The notes under the pieces were generated by a model that had not been told where the DNA came from, did not search any database, and saw only the letters and a program-made list of their open reading frames with translations. A program made the position numbers and the translations under genes. From Candidatus Moranbacteria bacterium CG_4_8_14_3_um_filter_34_16 (GTDB lineage Bacteria > Patescibacteriota > Minisyncoccia > Moranbacterales > UBA2206): a DNA stretch of 22,380 nucleotides. The stretch lies in assembly GCA_002782345.1 (NCBI GenBank), contig PFHO01000062.1, positions 592 to 22,971 on the forward strand. Direction: 5' to 3'. Positions 1-8,817 of the stretch are shown piece by piece; positions within the stretch are counted from its first letter, which is position 1; the number at the start of each line of letters is the position of its first letter.

Positions 1-159
1 AATCGGTGCTATCACTAAAAAAAATAAATTGCCAATCAAATTTTGAATTTCACTTTTAGAAGGGAAAAAGAAAGAGAGCAAAAGACAAGCGACAATAAAA
101 AAAACAGTAGTCACAAAAAATTTCCAATTTTCTTCTTTATTTTTTTCAAAACTAGGCAT
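1..159 (-). CDS. Partial membrane protein (5' end only)
   Basis: An open frame runs from an ATG at 159 to the left window edge with no stop, giving 53 residues. The protein starts MPSFEKNKEENWKFF and then has a hydrophobic segment (about residues 14-33, VTTVFFIVACLLLSFFF). A short polar stretch follows (PSKSEIQN), then a second hydrophobic segment (LIGNLFFLVIAPI) that reaches the edge. This is the look of the N-terminus of a polytopic inner-membrane protein. A CPBP/CAAX-protease-like protein is one possibility, but no family motif lies in the visible part. There is no clear Shine-Dalgarno sequence upstream. The opposite-strand frame over the same bases is lysine/phenylalanine-rich and looks like a shadow. 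Confidence 0.5.
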   Translation of the reverse strand, partial: MPSFEKNKEENWKFFVTTVFFIVACLLLSFFFPSKSEIQNLIGNLFFLVIAPI

Positions 160-374
160 AAAAAATGTTTTTATTTTATGGTTTATGCGTTTGGTAAAAA
201 AATAACAGTAATCAAAATTTTCAACTTTACTAAAGAATAATGATTTGCGTATTTAGCACCAAACTAACGACATAATTCTAAAACATTATGATATTTTATT
301 TGTTAAACTCCCAAAAATTGTCTTAATTTTTTTCAGTTTACAATATTATTTAATTTTATTTTCTTTTCAAAAAA

Positions 375-953
375 TTAAGCGTATTCTAAAGAAAGCTTCT
401 TCTCTTTTTTTCTTTCTTCTTTGGCTTGTTTTCTCGCCAAAAGCGCCAAACCGTAAATCGCAAAGACAGCAATCGTTTCCATTGGGATAAAATCCACTCC
501 GATAAGAAGTTCTCCGGTTGTCGCCCCCGAAAGAATCAACCATCTTTTCATCATTCTCCTCCCAGCATTTTTTTGTTCTTCCAAAGCATTTGCCAAAACC
601 ATCATTAGGGAGATAAAAATGGAAACGCAGAATGTCGCCACAACCACAACAATATATAGAATGACCACACCCTCAATAAGATCCAAAAGATCCTTAAGAA
701 TCGCTCCGGTTAAAGCCAAAAAATATACCCAGTCCTTCAAAGGATCAATTTCCAAAATAAGAGAAAGAGTTTTCTCTGGCGTTGCCAACTTTGACATTTC
801 CTTCATTTTACCCTTTATATTTCCTAATTTTTTTGGCATTGCCGGAACAGGACTTTCTTGATAACGCTTATTATCAACGCTGTTTCGTTTTTCCATTTCA
901 TCTTTCAATCTCGCCTCTTCTAATTGATTTTTATTTTTAATTTCTTCAGTCAT
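375..953 (-). CDS. Small multi-pass membrane protein at the end of the T4SS-like operon
   Basis: This 192-aa protein has no family I can name. Residues 1-65 are highly charged and predicted soluble. They are followed by about four hydrophobic stretches: WVYFLALTGAILKDLL (about 76-91), a long segment rich in V, I and L (about 95-122), WLILSGATTGELLIGVDF (about 137-154) and ETIAVFAIYGLALLA (about 158-172). The C-terminus is basic. The start is an ATG at 953, only 6 nt after the VirB4 stop codon, so it is almost certainly co-transcribed and probably translationally coupled with virB4. Last place in a T4SS-like operon and several membrane passes suggest an inner-membrane component or accessory of the apparatus. 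That role is inferred from context only. Confidence 0.8.
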   Translation of the reverse strand: MTEEIKNKNQLEEARLKDEMEKRNSVDNKRYQESPVPAMPKKLGNIKGKMKEMSKLATPEKTLSLILEIDPLKDWVYFLALTGAILKDLLDLIEGVVILYIVVVVATFCVSIFISLMMVLANALEEQKNAGRRMMKRWLILSGATTGELLIGVDFIPMETIAVFAIYGLALLARKQAKEERKKEKKLSLEYA

Positions 954-959
954 TTTTTT

Positions 960-2783
960 TTATTCATTTTTCATTTCTCTTTTTGCTTCTTCTACTCTAA
1001 GAATTTGAGAAGGATCGGTGGTGATAATTTGATCTTCGGAATAAGAAGCTACTACTTCAATCGCCACATGTTTGGTTCCGGCAAAAAATATCCCCTCGCC
1101 CACATTGCTTTCCAAAAGAAGAAATTTTTCTTGATCAGTCAAATAAAAAGTTTCGCAAATCACATCCACCGATGCCGGAGATTGTTTGAGAAGAAGTTGA
1201 ATGGAAGAATTGGTAACAATCGCTTTTCCATATCGCGAAGACAAAAAATCATTAACATCCTGAGTGATAGTGGTAAGTCCAGTATAATACTTGCGACATC
1301 TTTTTGCAATTCCAAAAACAAAAGAAGCCGCTTCTTCATATTGCATCATTACCCACGCCTCATCAATTAAAACCAATCTTTTTTTCAAGTTGGCACGCAT
1401 TTCTCCCCAAATAAATTGCATCACCATATACATCGCCACCGGTCGCAAATCATCCTCCATGTCCCTCACATTGAAAACTGTCATTTGATTTTTGACGTCA
1501 ATGTTAGTGGTATTATTGAGAAATCCCGCAAAAACTCCTTCTGTATATCTCTCCAATCTTACTGCCAAATCTTCTCCTCCCTCCATATTTCTCAAAACTT
1601 GGTGCAAATCCGATATTGTGGGGAAAGCTTCTTTTGATAAAGCGTTCAAATCGGAGTCCGTGCTGATATCTCTGACTGCGTAAGTCTCATGGATAGCTTT
1701 ATCCAAAACAGAATCTTCTTCCGGAGTAATACTGCCCAGCATTATATGCAATAGTCCTATAAGACTAGCGATATTATTTCGCAAAATATCTTCTGGATCT
1801 TCGTCTTCTTTCACTTTTGGCAAATCAAAAGGATTGATATGATTTTCCGAGTTTAGCGAAATTTTGACAAAAGCTCCTCCCACCGCTTCAGATAAATGTT
1901 TATATTCATTTTCCGGATCAATCACTATAACATTCGTTCCCATCATTAAAGATCTTAAAATTTCCAACTTCACCGTATAACTTTTTCCCGAACCGGATTT
2001 GGCAAAAACCACCATATTGGCATTTTCCATTTCAAAACGATCAAAAATAATCAAACTGTTATTATGACGATTGATTCCATAGAGAATTCCGGTATTAGTG
2101 GAAAGAGTGGAAGAAACAAATGGAAAAGTGGTGGACAAAGGCGCGCTATTCATACTTGTTCCCACATCCAACTCATCATTGGCAAGTGGCAAAGCGGAAT
2201 TAAATCCTTGTTCCGATTTGAAAATCGCCGGTTTAACATAAACCAATTGAGCTTCCAAAATCGCCTCCACTTTTTTGACAATATCCGCAATTTCTTTTTC
2301 AGTCTCTCCATAAACCGTTATATAAAGCCCGAAACGAAAAAACTTTTCCGTTCCCTGTTGCAATTTGTCTCGCAAATCATCAATATCTTTCGCCGCCGTT
2401 TCCAGTGCTGGATCGCGAATCATTCCTTTTTCTTGTTCAATATGAATCTGAGATTCAACCCTGGTCGCATTTTTTTTAAGAGTTTTTAAAATATCGTAAG
2501 TGTCAATCGGATGAATAAACATAGAGATATCCATTGGCATATCAATATTAACAATCGGAGAAAACCAATTGCTGTGCAAATATCTTGGATAAGTTACCAC
2601 AAAAATAGTTTGCGCGAATATCTCACCCACTCTTATATTTTTGGGAAAAACTTTAATCGCCGCCGGAGCGATAAGATCTTCCAATCTAGAAACTCCTTCC
2701 TGATAATATTTCTCGCCTTCCAAAATCTTATCCAATTTTTCTTCCGGTTTATTTTTTTTCTTTCCAAAAAAATTTAACATCAT
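960..2783 (-). CDS. virB4: VirB4-family T4SS ATPase
   Basis: This 607-aa protein is a VirB4/TraC/TrbE-type AAA+ ATPase, the energising ATPase on the cytoplasmic face of type IV secretion and conjugation machines. Residues 1-250 form the VirB4-type N-terminal region. The ATPase domain follows: Walker A AKSGSGKSYT (261-270, K267), then VIDPENEY (287-294), Walker B RLVLIDEAW (469-477, D474/E475) and TTITQDVNDF (504-513). All catalytic motifs are intact. The ATG at 2783 lies one base after the stop of the upstream VirB4-N-like gene, and a second ATG follows at 2780. It is one of the two most confidently identified members of the operon (with PrgI). No VirD4-type coupling ATPase is present here, so it is the only motor in the cluster. 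Confidence 0.95.
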   Translation of the reverse strand: MMLNFFGKKKNKPEEKLDKILEGEKYYQEGVSRLEDLIAPAAIKVFPKNIRVGEIFAQTIFVVTYPRYLHSNWFSPIVNIDMPMDISMFIHPIDTYDILKTLKKNATRVESQIHIEQEKGMIRDPALETAAKDIDDLRDKLQQGTEKFFRFGLYITVYGETEKEIADIVKKVEAILEAQLVYVKPAIFKSEQGFNSALPLANDELDVGTSMNSAPLSTTFPFVSSTLSTNTGILYGINRHNNSLIIFDRFEMENANMVVFAKSGSGKSYTVKLEILRSLMMGTNVIVIDPENEYKHLSEAVGGAFVKISLNSENHINPFDLPKVKEDEDPEDILRNNIASLIGLLHIMLGSITPEEDSVLDKAIHETYAVRDISTDSDLNALSKEAFPTISDLHQVLRNMEGGEDLAVRLERYTEGVFAGFLNNTTNIDVKNQMTVFNVRDMEDDLRPVAMYMVMQFIWGEMRANLKKRLVLIDEAWVMMQYEEAASFVFGIAKRCRKYYTGLTTITQDVNDFLSSRYGKAIVTNSSIQLLLKQSPASVDVICETFYLTDQEKFLLLESNVGEGIFFAGTKHVAIEVVASYSEDQIITTDPSQILRVEEAKREMKNE

Positions 2784-2784
2784 T

Positions 2785-3474
2785 TTATTTTATAAATTCC
2801 AATTTGTTAGGATCTTTCAATTCTACTGTATTATACACTTCCGGGTTGTAAGAATCAAAAAGAAGTTCTATTAAATCTTTTGTTTTAAGCGGAATTAATT
2901 TGACTCCAATTCTGGAAAGTCCAATTTTCACTAGATCCACTCTTTGAATCAATTGATTTTTATAAGTTTCAAAATTTTCCCTTTTTTCCAAGATATTTTT
3001 TTGAGGATTTTTCAAACTCAATAAATTACTGAAAAAACCGCCCTCTTTATTTTCTATGGGAGAAAAAGGAATCACTATATAAAAATTTTTTTCCATAATA
3101 TTGGAAACTTTCACCAGCTGATCTATAAATTTTTTGTATTCAAAAATTTGAAATCTCAAAAGCTCATTGGGTTGTTCTTTCTCTCTAGAATCCAAATAAT
3201 CCAAATAATTTTGCATATTTAACTTTCGCGAACTGATAATGATTTGAATGGGAAAATCCAAAGAGTTGATAAAATCTTTATAATTATTGATGATAGCTTC
3301 TTGTTCTTCGGATGATTTGAGATCAAAATTGATAGCCGAGACCGCCAAAATAAATCTCATTGAGCCGTTTTTCAAAATTATCACATCTTCCTTAACTTCC
3401 TTCACATCCAGATATTTTTGGGTGGAAGAAGTGGAAACTTCTTGAGACATTTTTTTTGAATGTAAAATTTCCAT
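2785..3474 (-). CDS. Stand-alone TraC/VirB4 N-terminal-like protein
   Basis: This 229-aa soluble protein resembles the N-terminal accessory domain of TraC/VirB4 ATPases. It has an opening strand region (YLDVKEVKEDVIILKNGSMR, about 21-40), a stretch on residues expressed as INFDLKSSEEQEAIINNYKD, a segment around IQIIISSRKLNMQNYLDYL, then NIMEKNFYIVIPFSPIENK and a C-terminal LIELLFDSYNPEVYN. There is no Walker A motif, so it is not an ATPase by itself. It is separated from virB4 by one base and must be co-translated with it. A stand-alone protein of this type next to VirB4 is, from memory, a feature of Patescibacteria T4SS-like loci. It probably partners VirB4 or tethers it to PrgI; this is inferred. 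The start is an ATG at 3474 (next ATG MSQEV at 3450). Confidence 0.8.
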   Translation of the reverse strand: MEILHSKKMSQEVSTSSTQKYLDVKEVKEDVIILKNGSMRFILAVSAINFDLKSSEEQEAIINNYKDFINSLDFPIQIIISSRKLNMQNYLDYLDSREKEQPNELLRFQIFEYKKFIDQLVKVSNIMEKNFYIVIPFSPIENKEGGFFSNLLSLKNPQKNILEKRENFETYKNQLIQRVDLVKIGLSRIGVKLIPLKTKDLIELLFDSYNPEVYNTVELKDPNKLEFIK

Positions 3475-3523
3475 AATTTTTTATGTAAAATAATTTTAAA
3501 AAAAATTATAAATTATTTTTATT

Positions 3524-4150
3524 TTATGATTTAAATCTAATAGCGGGATTATCCGGCAAATCAACTTGTGATTTTGCCGAACCCCAATCTTGAGAAAAAC
3601 TAATCCTCATCGGTTTTTTTTCTCCTTCAAATTTTTCTTTCTTTTCCAAAACTCCTTCAACAATTCTTGAAATTTTTGACTTTGCATCTCCGGAAAAATT
3701 GTCTTTTGATGCAATATTGGTTTGAAGTGAAAAATCATTTCTATCAATTGATCTATTTTCATCCAAAAGAACTGAAATCCTTTCTATTTTTTCACTGCTT
3801 ATTTTTTTATGTTTTGGCGTTTCTTTCTCTCCGGTTTGAGCTGAAATTTTTCCTAACACTTTTATATTATCATAATTTCTTTGCCAAACATAAATTTTAG
3901 GACGAAACAAAAAGAAAACAGAAAAAAATAAAAACTGACTGAAAGATTGACCGTAAGGACGAAAAAAGGCCAAAGCCCCCACCACCGCTACAATAATGAT
4001 AGCCGCCATAATAAACGCTTCTTGTGTCAAAATATTCCAAAGAATCATTAAAATAAGTCCGCCCGCAACCAACCAACCTAATTGTTTGGCAGTAAAAGGA
4101 CCGACAATTTTATCTTCTATATTTATAAATTGGGGAACATTGAACAACAT
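3524..4150 (-). CDS. PrgI-family (VirB3-like) membrane protein
   Basis: This 208-aa protein opens with the PrgI family pattern: a short N-terminal strand (VPQFINIEDKIVGPFTAKQL, residues 5-24) and then two adjacent membrane helices, about 25-41 and 46-64. Next comes FFRPYGQSFSQFL and a third hydrophobic patch, FFSVFFLFRPKIYVWQR. PrgI proteins are the VirB3 equivalent of Gram-positive-type T4SS and lie next to VirB4, as here. Residues 100-208 form a charged, probably disordered tail (rich in K, S and E), longer than in typical PrgI proteins. The tail ends in a DNPAIRFKS-type stretch. The start is an ATG at 4150, 19 nt downstream of the preceding gene. Confidence 0.85.
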   Translation of the reverse strand: MLFNVPQFINIEDKIVGPFTAKQLGWLVAGGLILMILWNILTQEAFIMAAIIIVAVVGALAFFRPYGQSFSQFLFFSVFFLFRPKIYVWQRNYDNIKVLGKISAQTGEKETPKHKKISSEKIERISVLLDENRSIDRNDFSLQTNIASKDNFSGDAKSKISRIVEGVLEKKEKFEGEKKPMRISFSQDWGSAKSQVDLPDNPAIRFKS

Positions 4151-4169
4151 AAAACTAAAAATAAAAAAA

Positions 4170-5534
4170 TTATCTTTCTTTTAAATTAACCACATTGGAA
4201 GGCGATTTATTTGAATTAAAGCTTGCGTTATTGGAAAAACTTTTTGAAGAAGGAATACTCTTTTTGTCGTTTGAATTTATCATAGCATCTTTAAGAGCAA
4301 TGTTTTTGTTTTTTTCTTCTTTTTCAAATGGCATTTTTTGAGAATAAACAAAATTCATTTTTCCTCCCGCTTTCTGTTGAGAAGAAAATTCTCTCCCTCC
4401 TGAAACATTTTTTTGAGAAACAGTTTTGTTTTTCGGTTGATTCATTTGACTATGAACATTATTTTTTTCACTGGAAGAAAATGTTGAAACACTGCCTCCA
4501 AACCCTATTCTAATTGGTCTTTGTTCTTCCACAAATAATTCGCTTTTAGGAAGAGTCGTTTTAATAACTTCATCATCCGCTTTTTTGTGGGGAGAAGAAA
4601 CTGAATCTTGGGAGAAAACTTTCGGCTTTTGAGAAAAATCAATTTTTTCCGTTTTTCTTTCCTGAAATCTTTTTTTCTCTTCTCCGACGCCCCTCCTTTC
4701 AAAAATATCTTGCGGAATATCTTGGTCGGAAGAAAAATCGGAAGAAATTTTTTTTGAAGGAAATTCTTGACTAGAAATATCTTTGCCTCTGTCCTGGCTG
4801 GAAGGAAAAACAATTTTTTTTTCTTCTTTGTCAACCATGACCAAACCTTTTTCGTCAAAAGCGTTAAGGAGAAATGCTAATTTTTGTCTATCAAAAAAAT
4901 TCAGTTTTTTGGCATTTTCATTCCTAAATAGATACTCTCCTCGCACTGTCGCTTTATGCGATTCATACCCTAAATTGGAAGTATAATCAAAAATCCAATT
5001 TTTAACAGACGGTCGCGCCGGTTCCGGATATTTTTTGATTTTTATCATGTCTTCGGTAACCAATTGCTCATTAATTTCAGGATATTCCTTGATCGCGTCA
5101 AAAAGAGATAATTTTGCAAACTTTAATTGGTATTCTTTTTTGAAAGAATCGTCTTGAATAATTTCCTTCACTATAAAATCGGAAATTTTTTGCGCAACAT
5201 CAAATTTTACTTTCATTTCTTTCTCTAAAATTTTAGCGATTGCATTCAAACTAATTTCTTTAAAATAAAAAGATCTGATAACTCTAGCAATATCCGCCAT
5301 TTGCAAAAGATTCAGATTATACATCCTTCCGATTCGTTGAATCTTTTCTCCAGTTCTATAAGAGTTCAATTTCATTCTTATTTCCATTGGCAACTGCAAA
5401 AACCTATTTTGAAGTTCCACTAATTGTTCAAATGTTTCCTCATCCGGATTTTTCGTCACAAAAACACTGTGAGGAATAGTGCATCTCTCAATCTTTATCC
5501 ACTGGCTCATTTTTGAAAAAGGAGTTTTTAACAT
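4170..5534 (-). CDS. Unknown T4SS-operon protein with helical N-terminal part and low-complexity tail
   Basis: This 454-aa protein is not one I can assign to a named family. Residues 1-235 are well ordered and mainly helical. They include GEKIQRIGRMYNLNLLQMAD and a VAQKISDFIVKEIIQ segment, then LVTEDMIKIKKYPEPARPSV and a winged-helix-like end (FDRQKLAFLLNAFDEKGLVM). Residues about 240-454 are low complexity, rich in S, K, Q, F and N, and read as disordered. There is no signal peptide or membrane helix, so it is probably cytoplasmic. The ATG at 5534 is preceded by AAAAGG at 5544-5539, a Shine-Dalgarno-like site with a short 4-nt spacer. A second possible start (MSQWIK) lies eight codons in. 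Its place between the VirB6-like gene and PrgI makes it a T4SS-associated cytosolic protein by context. Confidence 0.75.
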   Translation of the reverse strand: MLKTPFSKMSQWIKIERCTIPHSVFVTKNPDEETFEQLVELQNRFLQLPMEIRMKLNSYRTGEKIQRIGRMYNLNLLQMADIARVIRSFYFKEISLNAIAKILEKEMKVKFDVAQKISDFIVKEIIQDDSFKKEYQLKFAKLSLFDAIKEYPEINEQLVTEDMIKIKKYPEPARPSVKNWIFDYTSNLGYESHKATVRGEYLFRNENAKKLNFFDRQKLAFLLNAFDEKGLVMVDKEEKKIVFPSSQDRGKDISSQEFPSKKISSDFSSDQDIPQDIFERRGVGEEKKRFQERKTEKIDFSQKPKVFSQDSVSSPHKKADDEVIKTTLPKSELFVEEQRPIRIGFGGSVSTFSSSEKNNVHSQMNQPKNKTVSQKNVSGGREFSSQQKAGGKMNFVYSQKMPFEKEEKNKNIALKDAMINSNDKKSIPSSKSFSNNASFNSNKSPSNVVNLKER

Positions 5535-5615
5535 AAAACCTTTTCTTGCTTAAAAAAAATTTAAACTATTTTTTTATCTAATTTTTAATTATTAATTTTG
5601 AATATAACTATTGCA

Positions 5616-7670
5616 CTATACCAATTGTGATTGTGCTATCTTAACCATGCTAGCCCATTTATCAGCAGCCATATCATTTTCCATTTTTTCTTTAGCTGCC
5701 ACATTTCTATGATCGAAAACATCTCCCACAGCTCCTGTAATTATCATTTGTTCATCATTTGTTTTTGAAGAAAGTTCTTTATTCATCTTAACCCAATCTT
5801 GTTTTTCCCAACTATCGCGATCTAAACTTCTGAATAATTTATTCGCCTCTTTCTGCGCTTCTTGCTTGGCAAATTGTTTTCTGATTTCTTCTTCTGCCCA
5901 CCCAGCCATATTCGGATTTGCATCTTTAAAATTTGCTGATTCTTCGGCAGTCATTCTTCGATTATTTATTTCATCATATTTTTTCTTGTAATTATTAGAC
6001 GCGACCAAATCAACCCTTGTTTTTCTGACATTGGCATTAATTTCTTTTTCTATTTTTTCATCTTTATTTTTTCCTATAAAAGATTGATAAGTTTCCGCAT
6101 CCATTTTATTATCTTTGGATAAAAGATAAGCCGCCGCCGAATCTCCGCCTTTGGCTCTTGTTTTCAAATCTTCTTCGCCAATTTTTTTATCTTCATATTC
6201 TTTCGCTTTCTTTTTCATTTCTTGTTCGCTATCAACTTTTCCGCCCATTTTTTTATAAACATAATCCTCTATTTTCCCTTTTCTTTTATCGCTCGCTTCT
6301 TTGCCAAAATAAGAACTGTCCCAACGTTTTTTAACTCCACCCCCAATTCCGCCAGCTAAAGTGGAAGCTTCTGTAGCTTTAGCAATAAATTTCGCCGGTT
6401 TTATTGTCCCCCAACTCGCCAATTGTTTTCCCCATTTAGTTGCTCTTCCCATCACAGCATCGGCTCCAACCGCCCCCATCGTTTTTGCCATTCCAATCCC
6501 AATCCACAAAATTACAATCGGCAAAGAAGAAATCGCCATCGCGGCTACCAATTCAGAAAATCCCGAAAAATGTCCTGCCACAGTGACCGGAGTTACTTTG
6601 CTTTCTGATTCTTTTAGCGCTCCTGAAATGCTTCCCATCATTGTAAGCGCGACATAAAGCATAAAAATCATTGCCGGACCAAAAAAAGAATTGTTAAAAA
6701 GAGCCGTCCACCACTTTCCGGCATGTTGCGAAAGGGGTGGGACTACCGGTCCCACAAATGCCACAGAAGAAAAGATAACCAGAATTGCCAAAGTGATCGC
6801 TCTAATCACCATCAAAATCGCGATAGCCAAAACAGTTATCATAAAAATAAATAAAAAAACCACCACTCCTATCAGAAAAGCGGTTCCATCAGTAGCTCCA
6901 ACTTGCTTTTGAGATTGATCGATAATTGTTCCTATCCCTCCGGCTTCAAGAATGTCCACAAAAGAATGTCCTACCCCCCCCGACATCATACTCAAAAAAT
7001 AATACATTAAAGAATTGGAAAAATCTATAATCGCTCGCGTAATAGGAAAACTAAAATTGACCAAAAGCGCCATAATAACCAATTTCACCAAAATGTTTTT
7101 ATAATTATATTTATCCACTTGGAAAACTGTCGCGAAAGCTGAAAAAAGCAACATCAAAATGAAAGCAATATTGAGCGAATCCCGCACCATCGCCCAAATG
7201 CCGTAGATAACACTACTGTCAACAATAGCCTTGAAAACCGCCGGTTCCACAATCCAAGTGAAAAGAGTGGCTGCCATAGCAACCATTGAAGCCAAAAAAC
7301 CAATAATAGCCAAAAGAGAACAATCTAAAGGATGGCTTGTCCAAGCAAGAACTCCAGAACAGGCTGATCCCCCTTTTACCCTTCCTTTTAACAATTGTGC
7401 CTCCGTTGATCCATCTGGTATCCAACGAGGATTCTTTCCGTAAAATCCACCCTCTTCTTCACATTCCGTTTTTGTTTTTTTCTCATTATAATCTTGAAAA
7501 TTTCCGTCTGAATCGGTATATGTAAATTTGCAAGTTCCCATTTGTTTTTTTTCTTCCGCGTTTGCCCAAGAAAAATTTGTCAAAAATAAAAACAAAACAA
7601 CCGCAAAAAACAAAGCGGAAGTCTTTGTCAAAAAAAATTGTCCAAAAAAATTTATCCTTTTTGTTTTCAT
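5616..7670 (-). CDS. VirB6/TrbL-like polytopic membrane protein
   Basis: The protein has 684 aa from the ATG at 7670. The frame stays open to a TTG at 7754, but the ATG gives a proper signal peptide: basic MKTKRINFFGQ, hydrophobic core AVVLFLFLTNF and an ANA site near residue 38. Next comes a short exported domain with four cysteines (about 47, 70, 104 and 117). About seven membrane helices follow between residues 119 and 400 (for example LLAIIGFLASMVAMAATLF and GVVVFLFIFMITVLAIAILM). A large charged soluble tail (about 425-684) completes it. This matches VirB6/TrbL-type channel components of T4SS, which form the inner-membrane translocation path. Sequence similarity in this family is weak, so the call rests on topology and operon context. 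A gap of 87 nt separates it from the gene upstream. Confidence 0.75.
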   Translation of the reverse strand: MKTKRINFFGQFFLTKTSALFFAVVLFLFLTNFSWANAEEKKQMGTCKFTYTDSDGNFQDYNEKKTKTECEEEGGFYGKNPRWIPDGSTEAQLLKGRVKGGSACSGVLAWTSHPLDCSLLAIIGFLASMVAMAATLFTWIVEPAVFKAIVDSSVIYGIWAMVRDSLNIAFILMLLFSAFATVFQVDKYNYKNILVKLVIMALLVNFSFPITRAIIDFSNSLMYYFLSMMSGGVGHSFVDILEAGGIGTIIDQSQKQVGATDGTAFLIGVVVFLFIFMITVLAIAILMVIRAITLAILVIFSSVAFVGPVVPPLSQHAGKWWTALFNNSFFGPAMIFMLYVALTMMGSISGALKESESKVTPVTVAGHFSGFSELVAAMAISSLPIVILWIGIGMAKTMGAVGADAVMGRATKWGKQLASWGTIKPAKFIAKATEASTLAGGIGGGVKKRWDSSYFGKEASDKRKGKIEDYVYKKMGGKVDSEQEMKKKAKEYEDKKIGEEDLKTRAKGGDSAAAYLLSKDNKMDAETYQSFIGKNKDEKIEKEINANVRKTRVDLVASNNYKKKYDEINNRRMTAEESANFKDANPNMAGWAEEEIRKQFAKQEAQKEANKLFRSLDRDSWEKQDWVKMNKELSSKTNDEQMIITGAVGDVFDHRNVAAKEKMENDMAADKWASMVKIAQSQLV

Positions 7671-7757
7671 TTTGCGATCTATTTCAAAAAATTCTTTTTT
7701 CAAATTTATGCTTGAAATGTTTGAAAAAAAATAACAATAATAAGCAAAAATCAATGT

Positions 7758-8810
7758 CTATTTTAGATATTGAGCACTTGGTCCCACTTCGCTTATCGCT
7801 TTGTTCACTTGCGAATTAACTTGATTGGTAACATCGTTAATTTGTTTTTGCACCATCCTATCAACTTCATTAAAACCTCTTTGAATAAGCTGAGTCATCA
7901 TCCTAGACACCACTGAAGAAATCACTTCCGGCATTGATTGCGCCGAAGCGATAATCTTGTTGCCCAAATCTTCTATATTGGCAACACTCTCTTTGATAAG
8001 ACTTCCGGGATAAGTTATATTGCCCTTCCCGTTTTCTTCTCCTGTCCCAATAAAGCCTTCATTGGCAATACTTTTGACTAAAGCTTCATTTTGGGTTTGT
8101 TTTTTCACCTCTTCTTTCTTCTCATCCATATGAATTTGCATTCCCCACGCATTATTGATTCCGGTAAAATAGGTTTCCAATCCGCGAAAATCACCCGAAG
8201 CGAACAAATCTTTCGGAGAACCTTCAAAAGTGATTTGAGGAACGGTTTCTTCAGTGGAACTTTTAGCAACTTCTGTCAATTCAAGCAAATGATTGGCAGC
8301 CTGTTCTTCAAATCCTTCACTGGAAGAATCTTCCCCCAAAACCATTGGTTGCCCATTTTTCAATCCCAATGTTTTTGAACCATTATTCGCCATTATAGAT
8401 GTTCCCAATCTTACCGCTTCATAAGAAACCGCCGAGCCGACACCTCTAGTAACTTGACTGACATAATCATTTAAAATCCTTTGCTCTTGCATATTCGGTT
8501 GTGTCACCAAATAATCCGTCCAATTGGTTATAAATCTGACACCCATACCGGTAGCTCCTCCAATAATAGAATTTATTTCTCTGTTTATCATCATTACCGC
8601 TTGTTGTTTGAGTGTTCCCATTATCACTCCCGTAATTTGATCTTCAATTTTTTGCAACATAAAATGATAAGATTCTTGGACAAATTCGCCCCAAAACGCC
8701 TGCGCCTCATTCTCCTTCCCTGGCGAAAAAAGCAAAAACAAAACCAACAAAAAAACCATTATTTTTTTTCCAAAAAATCTCTTGTTTGATTTTGAAAATA
8801 TTTTTTCCAT
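7758..8810 (-). CDS. Exported helical protein of the T4SS-like operon
   Basis: The protein has 350 aa from the ATG at 8810, which lies 7 nt after the upstream stop codon. A GTG at 8828 would overlap the upstream gene by 11 nt and is the alternative start. Residues 1-38 form a signal peptide: basic start, core IMVFLLVLFLLF and a likely cleavage after AQA at 36-38. The mature part is predicted helical, with no enzymatic motif. It includes a NREINSIIGGATGMGVRFIT stretch, a NWTDYLVTQPN segment and a C-terminal coil-like region with repeated Q, N and V (about 300-345). Proteins with this TNWxDYLxxQP-type segment recur, from memory, in Patescibacteria T4SS-like loci. Its role could be similar to VirB5/TrbJ surface components; this is speculative. 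Confidence 0.7.
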   Translation of the reverse strand: MEKIFSKSNKRFFGKKIMVFLLVLFLLFSPGKENEAQAFWGEFVQESYHFMLQKIEDQITGVIMGTLKQQAVMMINREINSIIGGATGMGVRFITNWTDYLVTQPNMQEQRILNDYVSQVTRGVGSAVSYEAVRLGTSIMANNGSKTLGLKNGQPMVLGEDSSSEGFEEQAANHLLELTEVAKSSTEETVPQITFEGSPKDLFASGDFRGLETYFTGINNAWGMQIHMDEKKEEVKKQTQNEALVKSIANEGFIGTGEENGKGNITYPGSLIKESVANIEDLGNKIIASAQSMPEVISSVVSRMMTQLIQRGFNEVDRMVQKQINDVTNQVNSQVNKAISEVGPSAQYLK

Positions 8811-8817
8811 TGTTTTT

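Noticed and set aside
924..1370. 148-aa open frame on the plus strand inside virB4
   Set aside because: It is fully antisense to VirB4 with intact ATPase motifs, and its product is low complexity (F, S, R, I) with no family pattern.
2064..2489. 141-aa plus-strand frame
   Set aside because: It is antisense to the conserved VirB4 N-terminal region, and its composition is that of a shadow frame.
4505..4858. 117-aa lysine/phenylalanine-rich minus-strand frame
   Set aside because: It is a shifted frame within the low-complexity tail of the 454-aa protein, whose own frame is continuous.
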